Assembly: GCA_023663805.1 (NCBI GenBank)
Contig: JAMPGR010000001.1
Coordinates: 245,862-309,861 of the forward strand
Source of the DNA: Clostridium sp.
GTDB taxonomy: Bacteria; Bacteroidota; Bacteroidia; Bacteroidales; Muribaculaceae
DNA length: 64,000 bases
Direction of reading: 5' to 3'
Positions within the stretch are counted from its first letter, which is position 1; each line of letters opens with the position of its first letter. A model generated the notes under the pieces. It searched no databases. It was not told the origin of the DNA and worked only from the letters and a program-made list of their open reading frames with translations. This document shows positions 1-9,100 of this stretch, in pieces. The position numbers and the translations under genes are program-made.

Positions 1-604
1 GGCCGGGACAGGCAGCGGCGCAGCGGCCGCAGCGGCCGCAGTCCTGCTGTCCGAGGGGCGCGTCGGGCTCGAAATCGAGCGTTGTCAGAAGGGTCGCCAG
101 AAAGCAGTAGGACCCGTGGCCGGGGACGATCAGGGTGTTGTTCAGCCCGATGAACCCCAGTCCGGCTCTGACGGCCCAGAACCGCTCGCGCAGCGGGGCG
201 GTGTCGACGCAGACGCGGCTGACGACGCCGAATTCCGAGGCGAGCGCCTCGGCGACGGGTGTCATCCGTCGACGAAGAACATCGTGGTAGTCATCGCCGA
301 GCGAACAGCGGGCGAAGCGGGGGATATCGCGCGGCGGAAGACTCCGCGTCGCGTAACTGAAGGCGGCGACGACGACCGACCGCGCTCCCTCGAGCAACAG
401 GCGCGGATCGTCGCGCACCTCGCCGTAGCGTGCGGCCCACTCCATCGAGGCGTTTCCTCCGCGCTGCAGCCAGCAGTCATACTGTTGCTTCGCCTCGGCG
501 CTGACCTCTTCGGCGTGGGCGATCCCCCAGCGGAATGCTCCGGCCTCTGCGAGCAACTGGTCGAGCCGCCGGCGCGGATCACATAGGGAGGGGGAGCAGT
601 TCAT
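1..604 (-). CDS. queG: Epoxyqueuosine reductase QueG, C-terminus cut by window edge
   Basis: QueG reduces epoxyqueuosine to queuosine in the wobble position of certain tRNAs in the cytoplasm, using a cobalamin and two 4Fe-4S clusters. My translation of the minus strand from the ATG at 604 gives about 201 residues with the family hallmark DTAPLRERFWA followed by AGLGFIGLNNTL, and near the edge the first ferredoxin-type cysteine run CGRCGRCAAACPG. The frame is still open at base 1, so the second cluster and the C-terminal region lie outside the window. The start overlaps the 3' end of the upstream deacetylase gene by 26 bases, so the two are probably co-transcribed. Two other queuosine genes (queD, queE) lie about 51 kb away in the same window. 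Confidence 0.9.
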   Translation of the reverse strand, partial: MNCSPSLCDPRRRLDQLLAEAGAFRWGIAHAEEVSAEAKQQYDCWLQRGGNASMEWAARYGEVRDDPRLLLEGARSVVVAAFSYATRSLPPRDIPRFARCSLGDDYHDVLRRRMTPVAEALASEFGVVSRVCVDTAPLRERFWAVRAGLGFIGLNNTLIVPGHGSYCFLATLLTTLDFEPDAPLGQQDCGRCGRCAAACPG

Positions 605-1205
605 ATCCTTCGGAGAGAAGCCATTCGATTGCGCGGGGGAGGGCGTAGCGCATATTGCGCTCGGCCTTCAGCGAGTCGTGGAAGACAATGACCGAGCCGT
701 TGCGCGCATATCGGCGCACGTTCCTGAAGACCCGTTCGCCGTCGAGCGCGGGATTGTAGTCGCGCGTGACTATGTCATACATGACGATATTGTAGTGGCG
801 CTTGATTATCCGGGCCTGACTCCAGCGCATCAGTCCGTGGGGCGGGCGGAACAGCGGGGAATCGATCAGCGAGTCGGCCTCGGTTATGTCGCGCATATAG
901 GTGTGGGACGTCACGCGAAAACCGGGCGTGTGGTGCATCGTGTGGTTACCGTAACTGTGGCCCCGTCGGCGGATATCCTCGAAGAGTTCCGGATTTCGCG
1001 CGACGTTGTCGCCGACCATAAAGAAGGTCGCCTTGACGCCGTAGCGGTCGAGCGTGTCGAGAACCCAGGGTGTGACCTCCGGAATCGGACCGTCGTCGAA
1101 GGTCAGATACGCGACCTTCCGTTTCTTTTTCTTGAGACGCCAGAGCGCCTCGGGAAAAAGAAGACGGTAGATCAGCGGAGGCTGCTCGACGAGATGTGTC
1201 AGCAT
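579..1205 (-). CDS. Polysaccharide deacetylase family protein (NodB homology domain)
   Basis: This 208-residue protein is a metal-dependent carbohydrate esterase of the NodB fold, a family that removes acetyl groups from N-acetylglucosamine in cell-wall or capsular glycans. The visible motifs are TFDDGP at residues 35-40 (catalytic base and metal aspartates), HTMHH at 88-92 (metal histidines), RPPHG at 120-124 and VFHDS at 174-178 (catalytic histidine). No signal peptide or membrane anchor precedes the domain, so the minimal catalytic domain is either cytoplasmic or exported by an unrecognised route. It sits between the DUF2723 membrane protein upstream (20-base gap) and queG downstream (26-base overlap). 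The substrate cannot be read from the sequence. Confidence 0.9.
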   Translation of the reverse strand: MLTHLVEQPPLIYRLLFPEALWRLKKKKRKVAYLTFDDGPIPEVTPWVLDTLDRYGVKATFFMVGDNVARNPELFEDIRRRGHSYGNHTMHHTPGFRVTSHTYMRDITEADSLIDSPLFRPPHGLMRWSQARIIKRHYNIVMYDIVTRDYNPALDGERVFRNVRRYARNGSVIVFHDSLKAERNMRYALPRAIEWLLSEGYELLPLPM

Positions 1206-1224
1206 CGCGGTTTATTCGGTCTGG

Positions 1225-4200
1225 TCAATTCGACCCCGACGATTGCTTGCGAGAGAACAGTAACTGGCGGAGTTGCTGCTGGTTGACACCGCGGGTCATC
1301 CAATCCTTCTCGAGTTCCTCATAGTCCCCGCCGTAGGTGATATATTCCTGGACGAGCTGGGGGATGTAGTAGTAGAAGATATACTTGTCGGTGTCCTGGA
1401 GGGTCGCAAACTGTCCGGGGGTAAGGCTCGTGTAGTAGACGAAGTTACGGCTGTAGTTGTCGAGTTCGTTGCGGAGTATGCGATGGCCCTTGACCGAGAG
1501 TTCGGGGTTGCCGGTGTAGTCGCCGAGGCGGAGATATGCGTCGGCAATCTCGAGACCCATCGTCGCCGAGTAGGGGGAAGCGGCCGAGGGGAGTTTCTCC
1601 TCCATCAGGTCGAGGACTTCGGCTGCTTTCGCCATGCGGTCCGAAGCGAATTCGCTGGCTGCGACAGCCTCGGCGGCTCCGGCGACAGTCAGGGTGTCGT
1701 TGGCTACGGCTGCGAGACCTTCGGCGATCAGGGCGTCGGCAAGGTCGACGATAGCCGAGCGGTTGGTCGAGACCATGCGGCGGACGGTTTCGTCGAGATA
1801 GATGTCTGTGGGCGATTCAGCCCCTTCGAGACCACCCCAGCGGAACTTCTTCGTGACGTTCTCATACATCTTGTCGGTGTTGACTCCCGTACGGTCGTCG
1901 CTGCTGCGGATCGCGCCGACCTCGTAGGCCAGGCCGGTGTTGCGCATATATGGGCTCAGACCGAGATAGTATTGCGCCGGGACGGTCATCGCGAAGTAAA
2001 TCGGACGATCCCATCCGTTGCGGGCCGAGTTGTAGAGCATGTCGAGCGCCAGGACTGTGTTCAGGGCGACTCCACCCTGTCCACTGAAATCGAACGGAAT
2101 GACATCGTCGGTCGCTGCGGCCTCCTCGGGTTTGATTCGTCCTGCGCGGACCATCGCGTCGGCGTCGACCGGGAGATACATCCGCGGATAGCGGAGCGAG
2201 TGGGCGTTATAGCGGGTGTCGTAGGTCGCGCCGCTGTAGAGATCCTCGAGAGCCTTTCGGACATGGACAACCTGTGAATCGGCCGGCTGGACGTAACTGT
2301 ATTGCATCCGGTCGTAGGCATAGGTCTGCGGGGTCGCCAACAGGTCAATCGGCTTGGCGTCGTACGACGGGCGGCGGATCTGGTTGGCATACCAGTCGGT
2401 TGTCAGATAACTCAGGTTGACGACTTTGACGTCGGTCCGGACACCCTCTACCTCCTGGGCATACCAGAGGGGGAATGTGTCGTTGTCGCCGTTTGTGAAG
2501 ATAATCGCGTTGTCATCGAGACTGTTCAGATAGTTCATGCCGAAGTCGCGGGTCGTGTAGCGGCCTGAGCGGTCGTGGTCGTCCCAGGTCTGGGAGACAA
2601 CCTGGAGCGGAACGAGGATACCGACGACGGCAGCCAGCACGGCGGCGAGAGTATCGCGGCGGGCTTTCCCCTCCTTGTCGGGCTTGCCGCGGAGTAGGTG
2701 CCAGATCGCGGCGACACCCATCCCGACCCATACGGCGAACGCATAGAACGATCCGGCATAGGCATAGTCGCGCTCACGGGGCTGCTGGGGGGTCTGGTTG
2801 AGGTAGATGACGATAGCGATGCCGGTCATGAAGAAGAGGAAGAAGATGACCCAGAACTGCTCGATTCCGCGTTTCGAGACGAACGCCTGCCAGAGCAGGC
2901 CGATGATACCCATGATCAGCGGAATCAGATAGAATTTGTTGTTTCCGGGGTTACCCTCCCCTTCGTTCCAGGGGAGTTTCGACTGGTCGCCGAGGCGGGG
3001 GTTGTCGACGAAGGGGATGCCGGAGATCCAGTTTCCGTGGTTGACCTCGCCGTTGCCCTGGATGTCGTTCTGGCGGCCGGCGAAGTTCCACATAAAATAT
3101 CGCCAGTACATATAGTTCAACTGGTAACTGAAGAAATACTTCAGGTTCTCGGCCATCGTCGGCTTCGTCGCATACTCGGTGTAGCCGGGCATCGGGTTGC
3201 CGTCGACGTCGTAGAGGAGCGTATACTGCTGCTGGCGCCCTTTCATACCGATCCAGTCTGTGTAGGCCTGGCGGTGGTTTTCGTCGCTGCTGTAGATTCG
3301 CGGGAAGAGCATGTCGAGTTCCGGGGCGAAGTTGTATTTCTTTTTGTGGCCGGTCAGTACGTAACTGTCGGGTTCGGAAGGATCCTCCTTGGCGACCTTC
3401 GCATAGAGAGCGTCACCTTCGTCGGCGCGGGCCTTATAGGTTCCGTCGGGGAGCATCTGGTAGGTCACGGCCGACCAGGGCGTGACGCCGTAGAACAGCG
3501 GTCGTTCGCCATACTGCTCGCGGTTCAGATAACTGCTGAGAGAGAAGACATTGTCGGGGGCGTTCTGGTTCATAGGGGTTGCGGCGTTCGAGCGCACGAG
3601 CAGAAGGGCATAGGAAGAATACCCGATAAAGATGACCAGAAGACCCAGGGTCGCGATTGACAGAACGCGGATATTAATCCGCTTCATAGCCAGGAACAGA
3701 GCAGCGAAAATCGCAATCGAGAGTATGACGGCGAGCCATATGTTGCCGACCATCAGGGGTATGCCCGACAGGACAATCGACGCCCCGCAGAGAATCCGGA
3801 TCAGACGGGAGTTCTGCTGTCGGCGCAGAGCGGCGAGCGTCCAGACGAGTATCCCGAGGAGGATGACGGCATAGACGAGCGTCCCGACGTTATAGGAGCA
3901 GTGGAGGCCATTGACGAACAGGAGTTCGAAATACTGGGCCATCTTGATGAAGCCCGGAACGAGGCCGTAGAGAACGATGGCGACGATGACAAACGAGACG
4001 AGCAGAGCGATCAGCGAGCCGCCGGCTGTCGTGTTGCGCCATTTCGTATAGTAGAACACCAGGACGATCGCCGGGATGCAGAGGAGGTTCAGCAGATGGA
4101 CGCCGATCGAGACGCCGATTATATAGGCGATCAGAACGAGATAGCGGTCGCTGCGCGGCGAGTCGGCGCGGTTTTGCCATTTCAGTATCAGCCAGAACAC

Positions 4201-4674
4201 AAGGGCAGTGCAGAACGAGGAGAAGGCGTAGACTTCACCCTCGACCGCCGAGAACCAGAATGTGTCGCTCCAGGCATACATCAGGGCGCCGCAGACACCC
4301 GAGCCGAAGATGACGAGCATGCGGGGAAGGGAGACTTCGGAGGCGTTGTCGTCGACGACGAGGCGTTTGACAAGGTGTGTGACGGTCCAGAAAAGCAGCA
4401 GGATCGTCGCGGCGCTCAGAAGGCCCGACATCGCGTTGACGGCGACGGCGACTTTCGAGATGTCACCCCCGACGAAGTTGATGAAAAACCGGGCGGTCAG
4501 CATGAAGATCGGGTTGCCCGGGGGGTGTCCGATTTCGAGTTTGTCGGCCTGGATGATGAATTCGGGACAGTCCCAGAAACTGGCTGTCGGCTCGAGCGTC
4601 AGCATATAGGTCAATGCTGCGACGAAGAAGCAGACCCAGCCCAGGATGTTGTTGATCAGATTGTAGCGTTTCAT
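1225..4674 (-). CDS. DUF2723 multi-spanning membrane protein (TMEM260/O-mannosyltransferase-like)
   Basis: This roughly 1149-residue protein has an N-terminal hydrophobic half with many membrane segments and a large soluble C-terminal half. Near the N-terminus lies the DUF2723 signature SFWDCPEFI followed by GHPPGNPIF, where the acidic residue is expected to face the periplasm as in GT-C glycosyltransferases. The family includes the eukaryotic TMEM260 O-mannosyltransferase and is widespread in Bacteroidota, where protein O-glycosylation occurs; a glycosyltransferase role is inference. I chose the ATG at 4674 because the -7/-33 promoter at 4727-4757 would place the transcript start downstream of the longer open frame that begins at 4842. 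The downstream deacetylase gene is 20 bases away. Confidence 0.85.
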   Translation of the reverse strand: MKRYNLINNILGWVCFFVAALTYMLTLEPTASFWDCPEFIIQADKLEIGHPPGNPIFMLTARFFINFVGGDISKVAVAVNAMSGLLSAATILLLFWTVTHLVKRLVVDDNASEVSLPRMLVIFGSGVCGALMYAWSDTFWFSAVEGEVYAFSSFCTALVFWLILKWQNRADSPRSDRYLVLIAYIIGVSIGVHLLNLLCIPAIVLVFYYTKWRNTTAGGSLIALLVSFVIVAIVLYGLVPGFIKMAQYFELLFVNGLHCSYNVGTLVYAVILLGILVWTLAALRRQQNSRLIRILCGASIVLSGIPLMVGNIWLAVILSIAIFAALFLAMKRINIRVLSIATLGLLVIFIGYSSYALLLVRSNAATPMNQNAPDNVFSLSSYLNREQYGERPLFYGVTPWSAVTYQMLPDGTYKARADEGDALYAKVAKEDPSEPDSYVLTGHKKKYNFAPELDMLFPRIYSSDENHRQAYTDWIGMKGRQQQYTLLYDVDGNPMPGYTEYATKPTMAENLKYFFSYQLNYMYWRYFMWNFAGRQNDIQGNGEVNHGNWISGIPFVDNPRLGDQSKLPWNEGEGNPGNNKFYLIPLIMGIIGLLWQAFVSKRGIEQFWVIFFLFFMTGIAIVIYLNQTPQQPRERDYAYAGSFYAFAVWVGMGVAAIWHLLRGKPDKEGKARRDTLAAVLAAVVGILVPLQVVSQTWDDHDRSGRYTTRDFGMNYLNSLDDNAIIFTNGDNDTFPLWYAQEVEGVRTDVKVVNLSYLTTDWYANQIRRPSYDAKPIDLLATPQTYAYDRMQYSYVQPADSQVVHVRKALEDLYSGATYDTRYNAHSLRYPRMYLPVDADAMVRAGRIKPEEAAATDDVIPFDFSGQGGVALNTVLALDMLYNSARNGWDRPIYFAMTVPAQYYLGLSPYMRNTGLAYEVGAIRSSDDRTGVNTDKMYENVTKKFRWGGLEGAESPTDIYLDETVRRMVSTNRSAIVDLADALIAEGLAAVANDTLTVAGAAEAVAASEFASDRMAKAAEVLDLMEEKLPSAASPYSATMGLEIADAYLRLGDYTGNPELSVKGHRILRNELDNYSRNFVYYTSLTPGQFATLQDTDKYIFYYYIPQLVQEYITYGGDYEELEKDWMTRGVNQQQLRQLLFSRKQSSGSN

Positions 4675-4726
4675 ATCGATATGGGTTGTCGGAAGGGCGC
4701 GGGCGCCCATCTGATGATTCAATTTG

Positions 4727-4757
4727 CAAAAGTAAGAAAAACATCCCGAACGACAAA
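4727..4757 (-). promoter_or_regulatory. Bacteroidota-type promoter for the DUF2723 gene
   Basis: Read on the minus strand, a TTTG box (4754-4757) is followed after 19 bases by TACTTTTG (4727-4734), a perfect match to the TAnnTTTG -7 consensus. The predicted transcript starts near 4720, about 45 bases ahead of the chosen start codon. Confidence 0.75.
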
Positions 4758-4780
4758 ACGCAAAAAATGTTAACATAATG

Positions 4781-4814
4781 TTTGAGGTAAATCCAATCCG
4801 AAAGCGTAACTTTG
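4781..4814 (+). promoter_or_regulatory. Bacteroidota-type promoter for the aminotransferase gene
   Basis: A TTTG box (4781-4784) is followed after 22 bases by TAACTTTG (4807-4814). The start codon at 4843 lies about 20 bases after the expected transcript start. The box faces away from the DUF2723 promoter, so the two divergent promoters share less than 90 bases. Confidence 0.75.
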
Positions 4815-4842
4815 CAGAACGAAACAAATAACACCATATCAT

Positions 4843-6042
4843 ATGTCACGCATCTCACGCCGCGTCGAAGCCCTCGCCGCATCCCAAACCCTCGCTATGT
4901 CGCAGAAAAGCAACGAATTGAAAGCACAGGGAATCGACGTTATCAATATGTCGGTCGGCGAACCCGACTTCGCCACCCCCGACCATATCAAACTCGCCGC
5001 CATCAAAGCCGTCGGCGACAACTTCTCCTTCTATACACCCGTCCCCGGCTATCTGTCGCTCCGCCAGGCGATCTGCCGAGACCTCCGGCGCACATGCGGC
5101 GTCGACTACGAACCTTCGCAGATCGTCGTCTCGAACGGAGCGAAGCAGGCAATTACGAATGTCCTGCTCTCGACCCTGAATCCGGGCGACGAGGTGATTG
5201 TTCCGGTTCCGGCATGGGTAAGTTATATCGAACTGATCAAACTCGCCGAAGCCGAAGTCGTCACCGTCGCCGCCGGCATCGAGAACGACTTCAAGATCAC
5301 CCCCGCCCAGCTCCGCGCCGCCATTACCCCCCGGACACGGATGATCATGCTCTGCTCCCCGTCGAACCCGACCGGAAGCGTCTACTCCCGTTCCGAACTA
5401 CAGGCCCTTGTCAATGTCCTGGCCGAATTCCCCGAGATCATTATCCTCGCCGACGAGATCTACCAGCATATCAACTTCACGACCTCCGGCTTCACATCGC
5501 TCGCCTCCTTCCCCGAGACCCGCGACCATACTGTCATTATCAACGGCGTCTCGAAGGCCTACGCCATGACCGGATGGCGTATCGGCTACTGCGCCGCCCC
5601 GACCGACATCGCCAAGGCAGTCACCAAACTCCAGGGACAGATGACGTCGAACGCCTCGTCAATCGCCCAGAAAGCCGCCGAAGCCGCCTACGACGGCCCG
5701 CAGGAGTGTGTCGAGACGATGCGCAAGGCGTTCGAACGCCGCCGCGACCTGATTGTCAGCCTCGCCTCGGAGATAAAGGCTTGGCGCGTCAACCGCCCCG
5801 ATGGTGCGTTCTATCTCTTCCCCGAAGTCAGCGGCTGTCTCGGACGGCGCACCCCCGCCGGAAAACTGATCGCGACAGACTCCGACCTCGCGATGTATCT
5901 CCTCGAGGAGGCCCATGTAGCGACCGTCGCAGGTTCGGCCTTCTCGATGCCCGGCTATATCCGGATGAGTTACGCGACCTCCGACGACAATATCCGCCGC
6001 GCCATCGCCCGGATTGCCGCTGCCGTCGACAAACTCTCCTGA
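4843..6042 (+). CDS. Pyridoxal-phosphate aminotransferase, class I (aspartate aminotransferase type)
   Basis: This 399-residue cytoplasmic enzyme is a fold-type I aminotransferase that probably interconverts aspartate/oxaloacetate and glutamate/2-oxoglutarate. Visible family features are the phosphate-cofactor region SNGAKQA near residue 98, NPTG at 175-178, the aspartate in ADEIY at 203-207, the cofactor-binding lysine K238 in NGVSKAYAMTG, the following WRIGY, and a late arginine in IRMSYA that usually holds the substrate alpha-carboxylate. Length is normal for the AspC-like subgroup found in Bacteroidales. Exact substrate preference cannot be decided from the motifs. The gene is transcribed alone, with its own promoter and a strong terminator. 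Confidence 0.9.
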   Translation: MSRISRRVEALAASQTLAMSQKSNELKAQGIDVINMSVGEPDFATPDHIKLAAIKAVGDNFSFYTPVPGYLSLRQAICRDLRRTCGVDYEPSQIVVSNGAKQAITNVLLSTLNPGDEVIVPVPAWVSYIELIKLAEAEVVTVAAGIENDFKITPAQLRAAITPRTRMIMLCSPSNPTGSVYSRSELQALVNVLAEFPEIIILADEIYQHINFTTSGFTSLASFPETRDHTVIINGVSKAYAMTGWRIGYCAAPTDIAKAVTKLQGQMTSNASSIAQKAAEAAYDGPQECVETMRKAFERRRDLIVSLASEIKAWRVNRPDGAFYLFPEVSGCLGRRTPAGKLIATDSDLAMYLLEEAHVATVAGSAFSMPGYIRMSYATSDDNIRRAIARIAAAVDKLS

Positions 6043-6062
6043 TCGGCTTATTCCAGACCAAA

Positions 6063-6118
6063 AAGAAAACTTTTTTCGACCGCGTCACGAACCATTATGC
6101 CCATGACGCGGTTTTCTT
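6063..6118 (+). terminator. Rho-independent terminator after the aminotransferase gene
   Basis: CCGCGTCA (6080-6087) pairs with TGACGCGG (6104-6111) and is followed by TTTTCTT. Flanking AAGAAAAC (6063-6070) and GTTTTCTT (6111-6118) are also complementary, so the structure could work in both directions. Confidence 0.8.
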
Positions 6119-6122
6119 ATTA

Positions 6123-6144
6123 GCCGGGGCGCGGAAGCCCCGGC
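6123..6144 (+). other. GC-rich hairpin in the tamB leader
   Basis: GCCGGGGC (6123-6130) pairs perfectly with GCCCCGGC (6137-6144) around a six-base loop. It has no following T-run, so it is not a second terminator. It lies 40 bases ahead of the tamB GTG start; function unknown. Confidence 0.5.
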
Positions 6145-6183
6145 GACGTCACATTTTATTTACTGCAACAAAACGTTTCAACC

Positions 6184-9100
6184 GTGAAAGGAAAAGTCGG
6201 ACATAAGATTCTGAAAGCGACAGGATGGTTCTTCGCCGTTCTGTTGCTTATCGTCATTGTTGTCCCGGCTCTCCTTTACATTCCTGCGGTTCAGAACTTC
6301 GTCAAGGATATCGCCCTGAAGGAGGTAAAGAAATCATCCGGAATGGATATTTCGGTCGGAAAACTGAGACTCCGTTTCCCCCTGAAGATCGAGGTCAGCG
6401 ATGTCGCTGTCGTCGAGGCTTCGGGCGACACGATGCTGACCGCCGCGCTCGCACGCCTCGCCGTCCGCCCGGCTGCGCTGTTGAAACTCGACCTCGACGT
6501 CAGCGGCGTCGAACTCGAGGAGGCGACCTACCGCCTCGGGTCGCCCGATTCGACGCTCTTTCTGACCGCCGCCATCCGCCGTTTCGACCTCGACCAGACC
6601 GACCTTTCGCTCCGCTCGGGGGCGATCGACGTCGGCACGGCCCTGCTCGACGGCGCGACTGTTTCCCTCGCGATGAGACCCGACACCGCCGCGTCGAAAA
6701 CCGACACCGCCGCGTCGAAACCGATGACGATCACCGCCCGCCGTATCGAGATACGCGACGTGACCTACCGGATGTCGATGCTCCCGACGATCGACTCGCT
6801 CGGCGCCCGGATCGACGACGCGACCCTGACGTCGGCTCTCGTCGATATGGGGGCCCGCCGGATCAGCGCCGACTCGCTCGGCGTCCTCCTGGCGACGGCG
6901 ACCTACCTGACTCCGACGGCCGAGTATCTGAAGGCCCATCCCGCTCCTCCGGCCGCCAAGGCCGACACCGCCGCGGCGGACACCGCGTCGATGTGGACCG
7001 TAACGGCCCGCGCCGTGACCCTCCGCGGCGACACGGCGACCTACGCCATGCGCGGCGCCATCCCCCGGCCGGGACTCGACATGAACTATCTCGAGGCAAC
7101 CGCGATCGAAATACGCGTCGACTCGTTCCGGAACCGCGGTGTCGAAATCAGTGTCCCGCTGCGCCGCCTGAAGGCGACCGAACGCTGCGGCGTCTCTCTC
7201 GATTCCCGCGGACTCTTCGCGATGGACAGCCGCGCGATGCACGCCGACAGTTTCGCAATCGAGACAGGCTATTCTCGCCTGGCGTTCGACGCGACGATGG
7301 GGATGGGCGACCTGGCTTCAGACCCCTCCCTTCCGCTCGATCTCGACGCGACCGGAAGCCTCGCCCTCGAGGATGTCGAGATGGCCCTGCCGTCGCTGGC
7401 GCCGATGCTCCGCGGAACCCCTCGCGGAGCCTCTGTCGCCCTCCGTGCCGACATCTCTGGAACGACCGGCGACCTCGCCGTCGAGACGCTGAGTGCCGAC
7501 TGGCCCCGCTTCCTGACTTTCGCCGCCTCGGGACGTGTCCGCAACCCCTTCGATTCGAAACAGATCGACGGCCGCGTCGACTTCCGCGCCGATGCAATCG
7601 GGCTGAACGCCGCGAAACCGACCCTTCTAGACGCGAAACTCGCCCGGGAAATCAACATTCCCCGGACCCTCTTCAACGGCTCGGTCAACTACTCCCCGAA
7701 CCTTGTCTCCGGGCGTCTCAACGCCGTTACCTCCGGCGGCAGGATTGCGCTCGACGGCTCCTGGAACCAGCAGGCCGAGGGGTACGACGCCTCCTTCCGG
7801 GCGACCGACTTTCCGGTCGATGCCTTCATGCCGTCGCTCGGCGTCGGGAAGGTTACTGCCTCGATAACCGCCCGCGGCCGTGGCCTCGACTTCGCCCGCC
7901 CGTCGACTTCGGCCGACCTGAAGGTCGATCTCCAGCGCGCTGAATATCTCTCCGAGACTTACCGCGACATCCTTCTCGATGCGAACCTCGCGAAGGGGGC
8001 CGCCGAGGGTCGTCTCCGCTCCGCCAACCCCTCGGCCGACATGGACCTCGGCTTCACGGCGACCCTGGCCGATACCGGCTATACATGGAATCTCTCGGGG
8101 AACGTCGCGAACATCGACCTGATGGGGATGAAACTCAGCCCAACCCCCTCGGGGGGTTCCCTCGGCCTCGCATCGAAGGGGAGTTTCGACCCGAAGCGCT
8201 CGGCAATCGACGCGACCCTCGACGTGACCGACTTGAAATGGACCCTCGACAAAAACATCATATCGACCCCGCGTATCGCCGCCGACCTACAGACGAGCGA
8301 CTCGACCGTCGACCTCCGCCTCGTCAACGGCGACCTGACCCTGACAGCCGCCGCGACATGCAGCCTCGATTCGCTGATGGCCCACATCTCCGAGACCTCC
8401 GCCGCGATCGACTCGATGATGGCCGCCCGCCGTCTCGACGCCGTCCGCCTCCAGCATGCTCTCCCGCCGCTGACCGCCGTCATCGAGGCCGGAACCGACA
8501 ATGTCGCCCGGCAGTTCCTCGACGCCTCCGACATGGGGTTCAACCGCGCCGTTGTGACTTTCCATAACGATTCGCTCGTCAACCTGAGCGCATCGGTCAT
8601 CCGCTTCCGGACCGGGTCGGCCCTGCTCGACACGATCAGTTTTGCCATGAACCAGCACGGCCGCTACCTGGCCTACAAGGCCCAGGTCAACAACCGTCCC
8701 GGAACGATGGACCAGTTCGCCCGTGTCTCCCTGACAGGTTTCGTCGCCGAGGACAAACTGACAGCCCTGCTGCGCCAGGAGAACATAAAGGGGGAGAAGG
8801 GTTTCCAGCTCGGCCTGGCCGCCTCTTTCGGCGACTCGGCCGTCACCGTACGGTTCGTCCCCTTCACCCCGACAATCGGTTACAAACCCTGGACCCTCAA
8901 CAGCGACAACTTCGTGACCTTCAACTTCGCGACAAAACATCTCGACGCGAACCTCGAGGCCTCCTCGGGCAAGAGTCTGATACACCTCTATACCAAGCAC
9001 TCTGACTCGACCGCCGCGACCGCCGCCGGAAACGAAGAGGTCGTCCTGAAACTTTCTGAAATCCACCTCTCCGACTGGCTCTCCGTCTCGCCGTTCGCTC

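Noticed and set aside
4842..4842. Upstream start of the DUF2723 gene
   Set aside because: The promoter boxes at 4727-4757 lie downstream of it, so the message would not contain this start.
6123..6144. Second terminator after the aminotransferase gene
   Set aside because: The stem is strong but no T-run follows, and the true terminator is at 6080-6118.
4812..6206. Open frame of 464 residues on the plus strand
   Set aside because: It overlaps the aminotransferase gene in another frame and is arginine- and proline-rich; it is a frame shadow.
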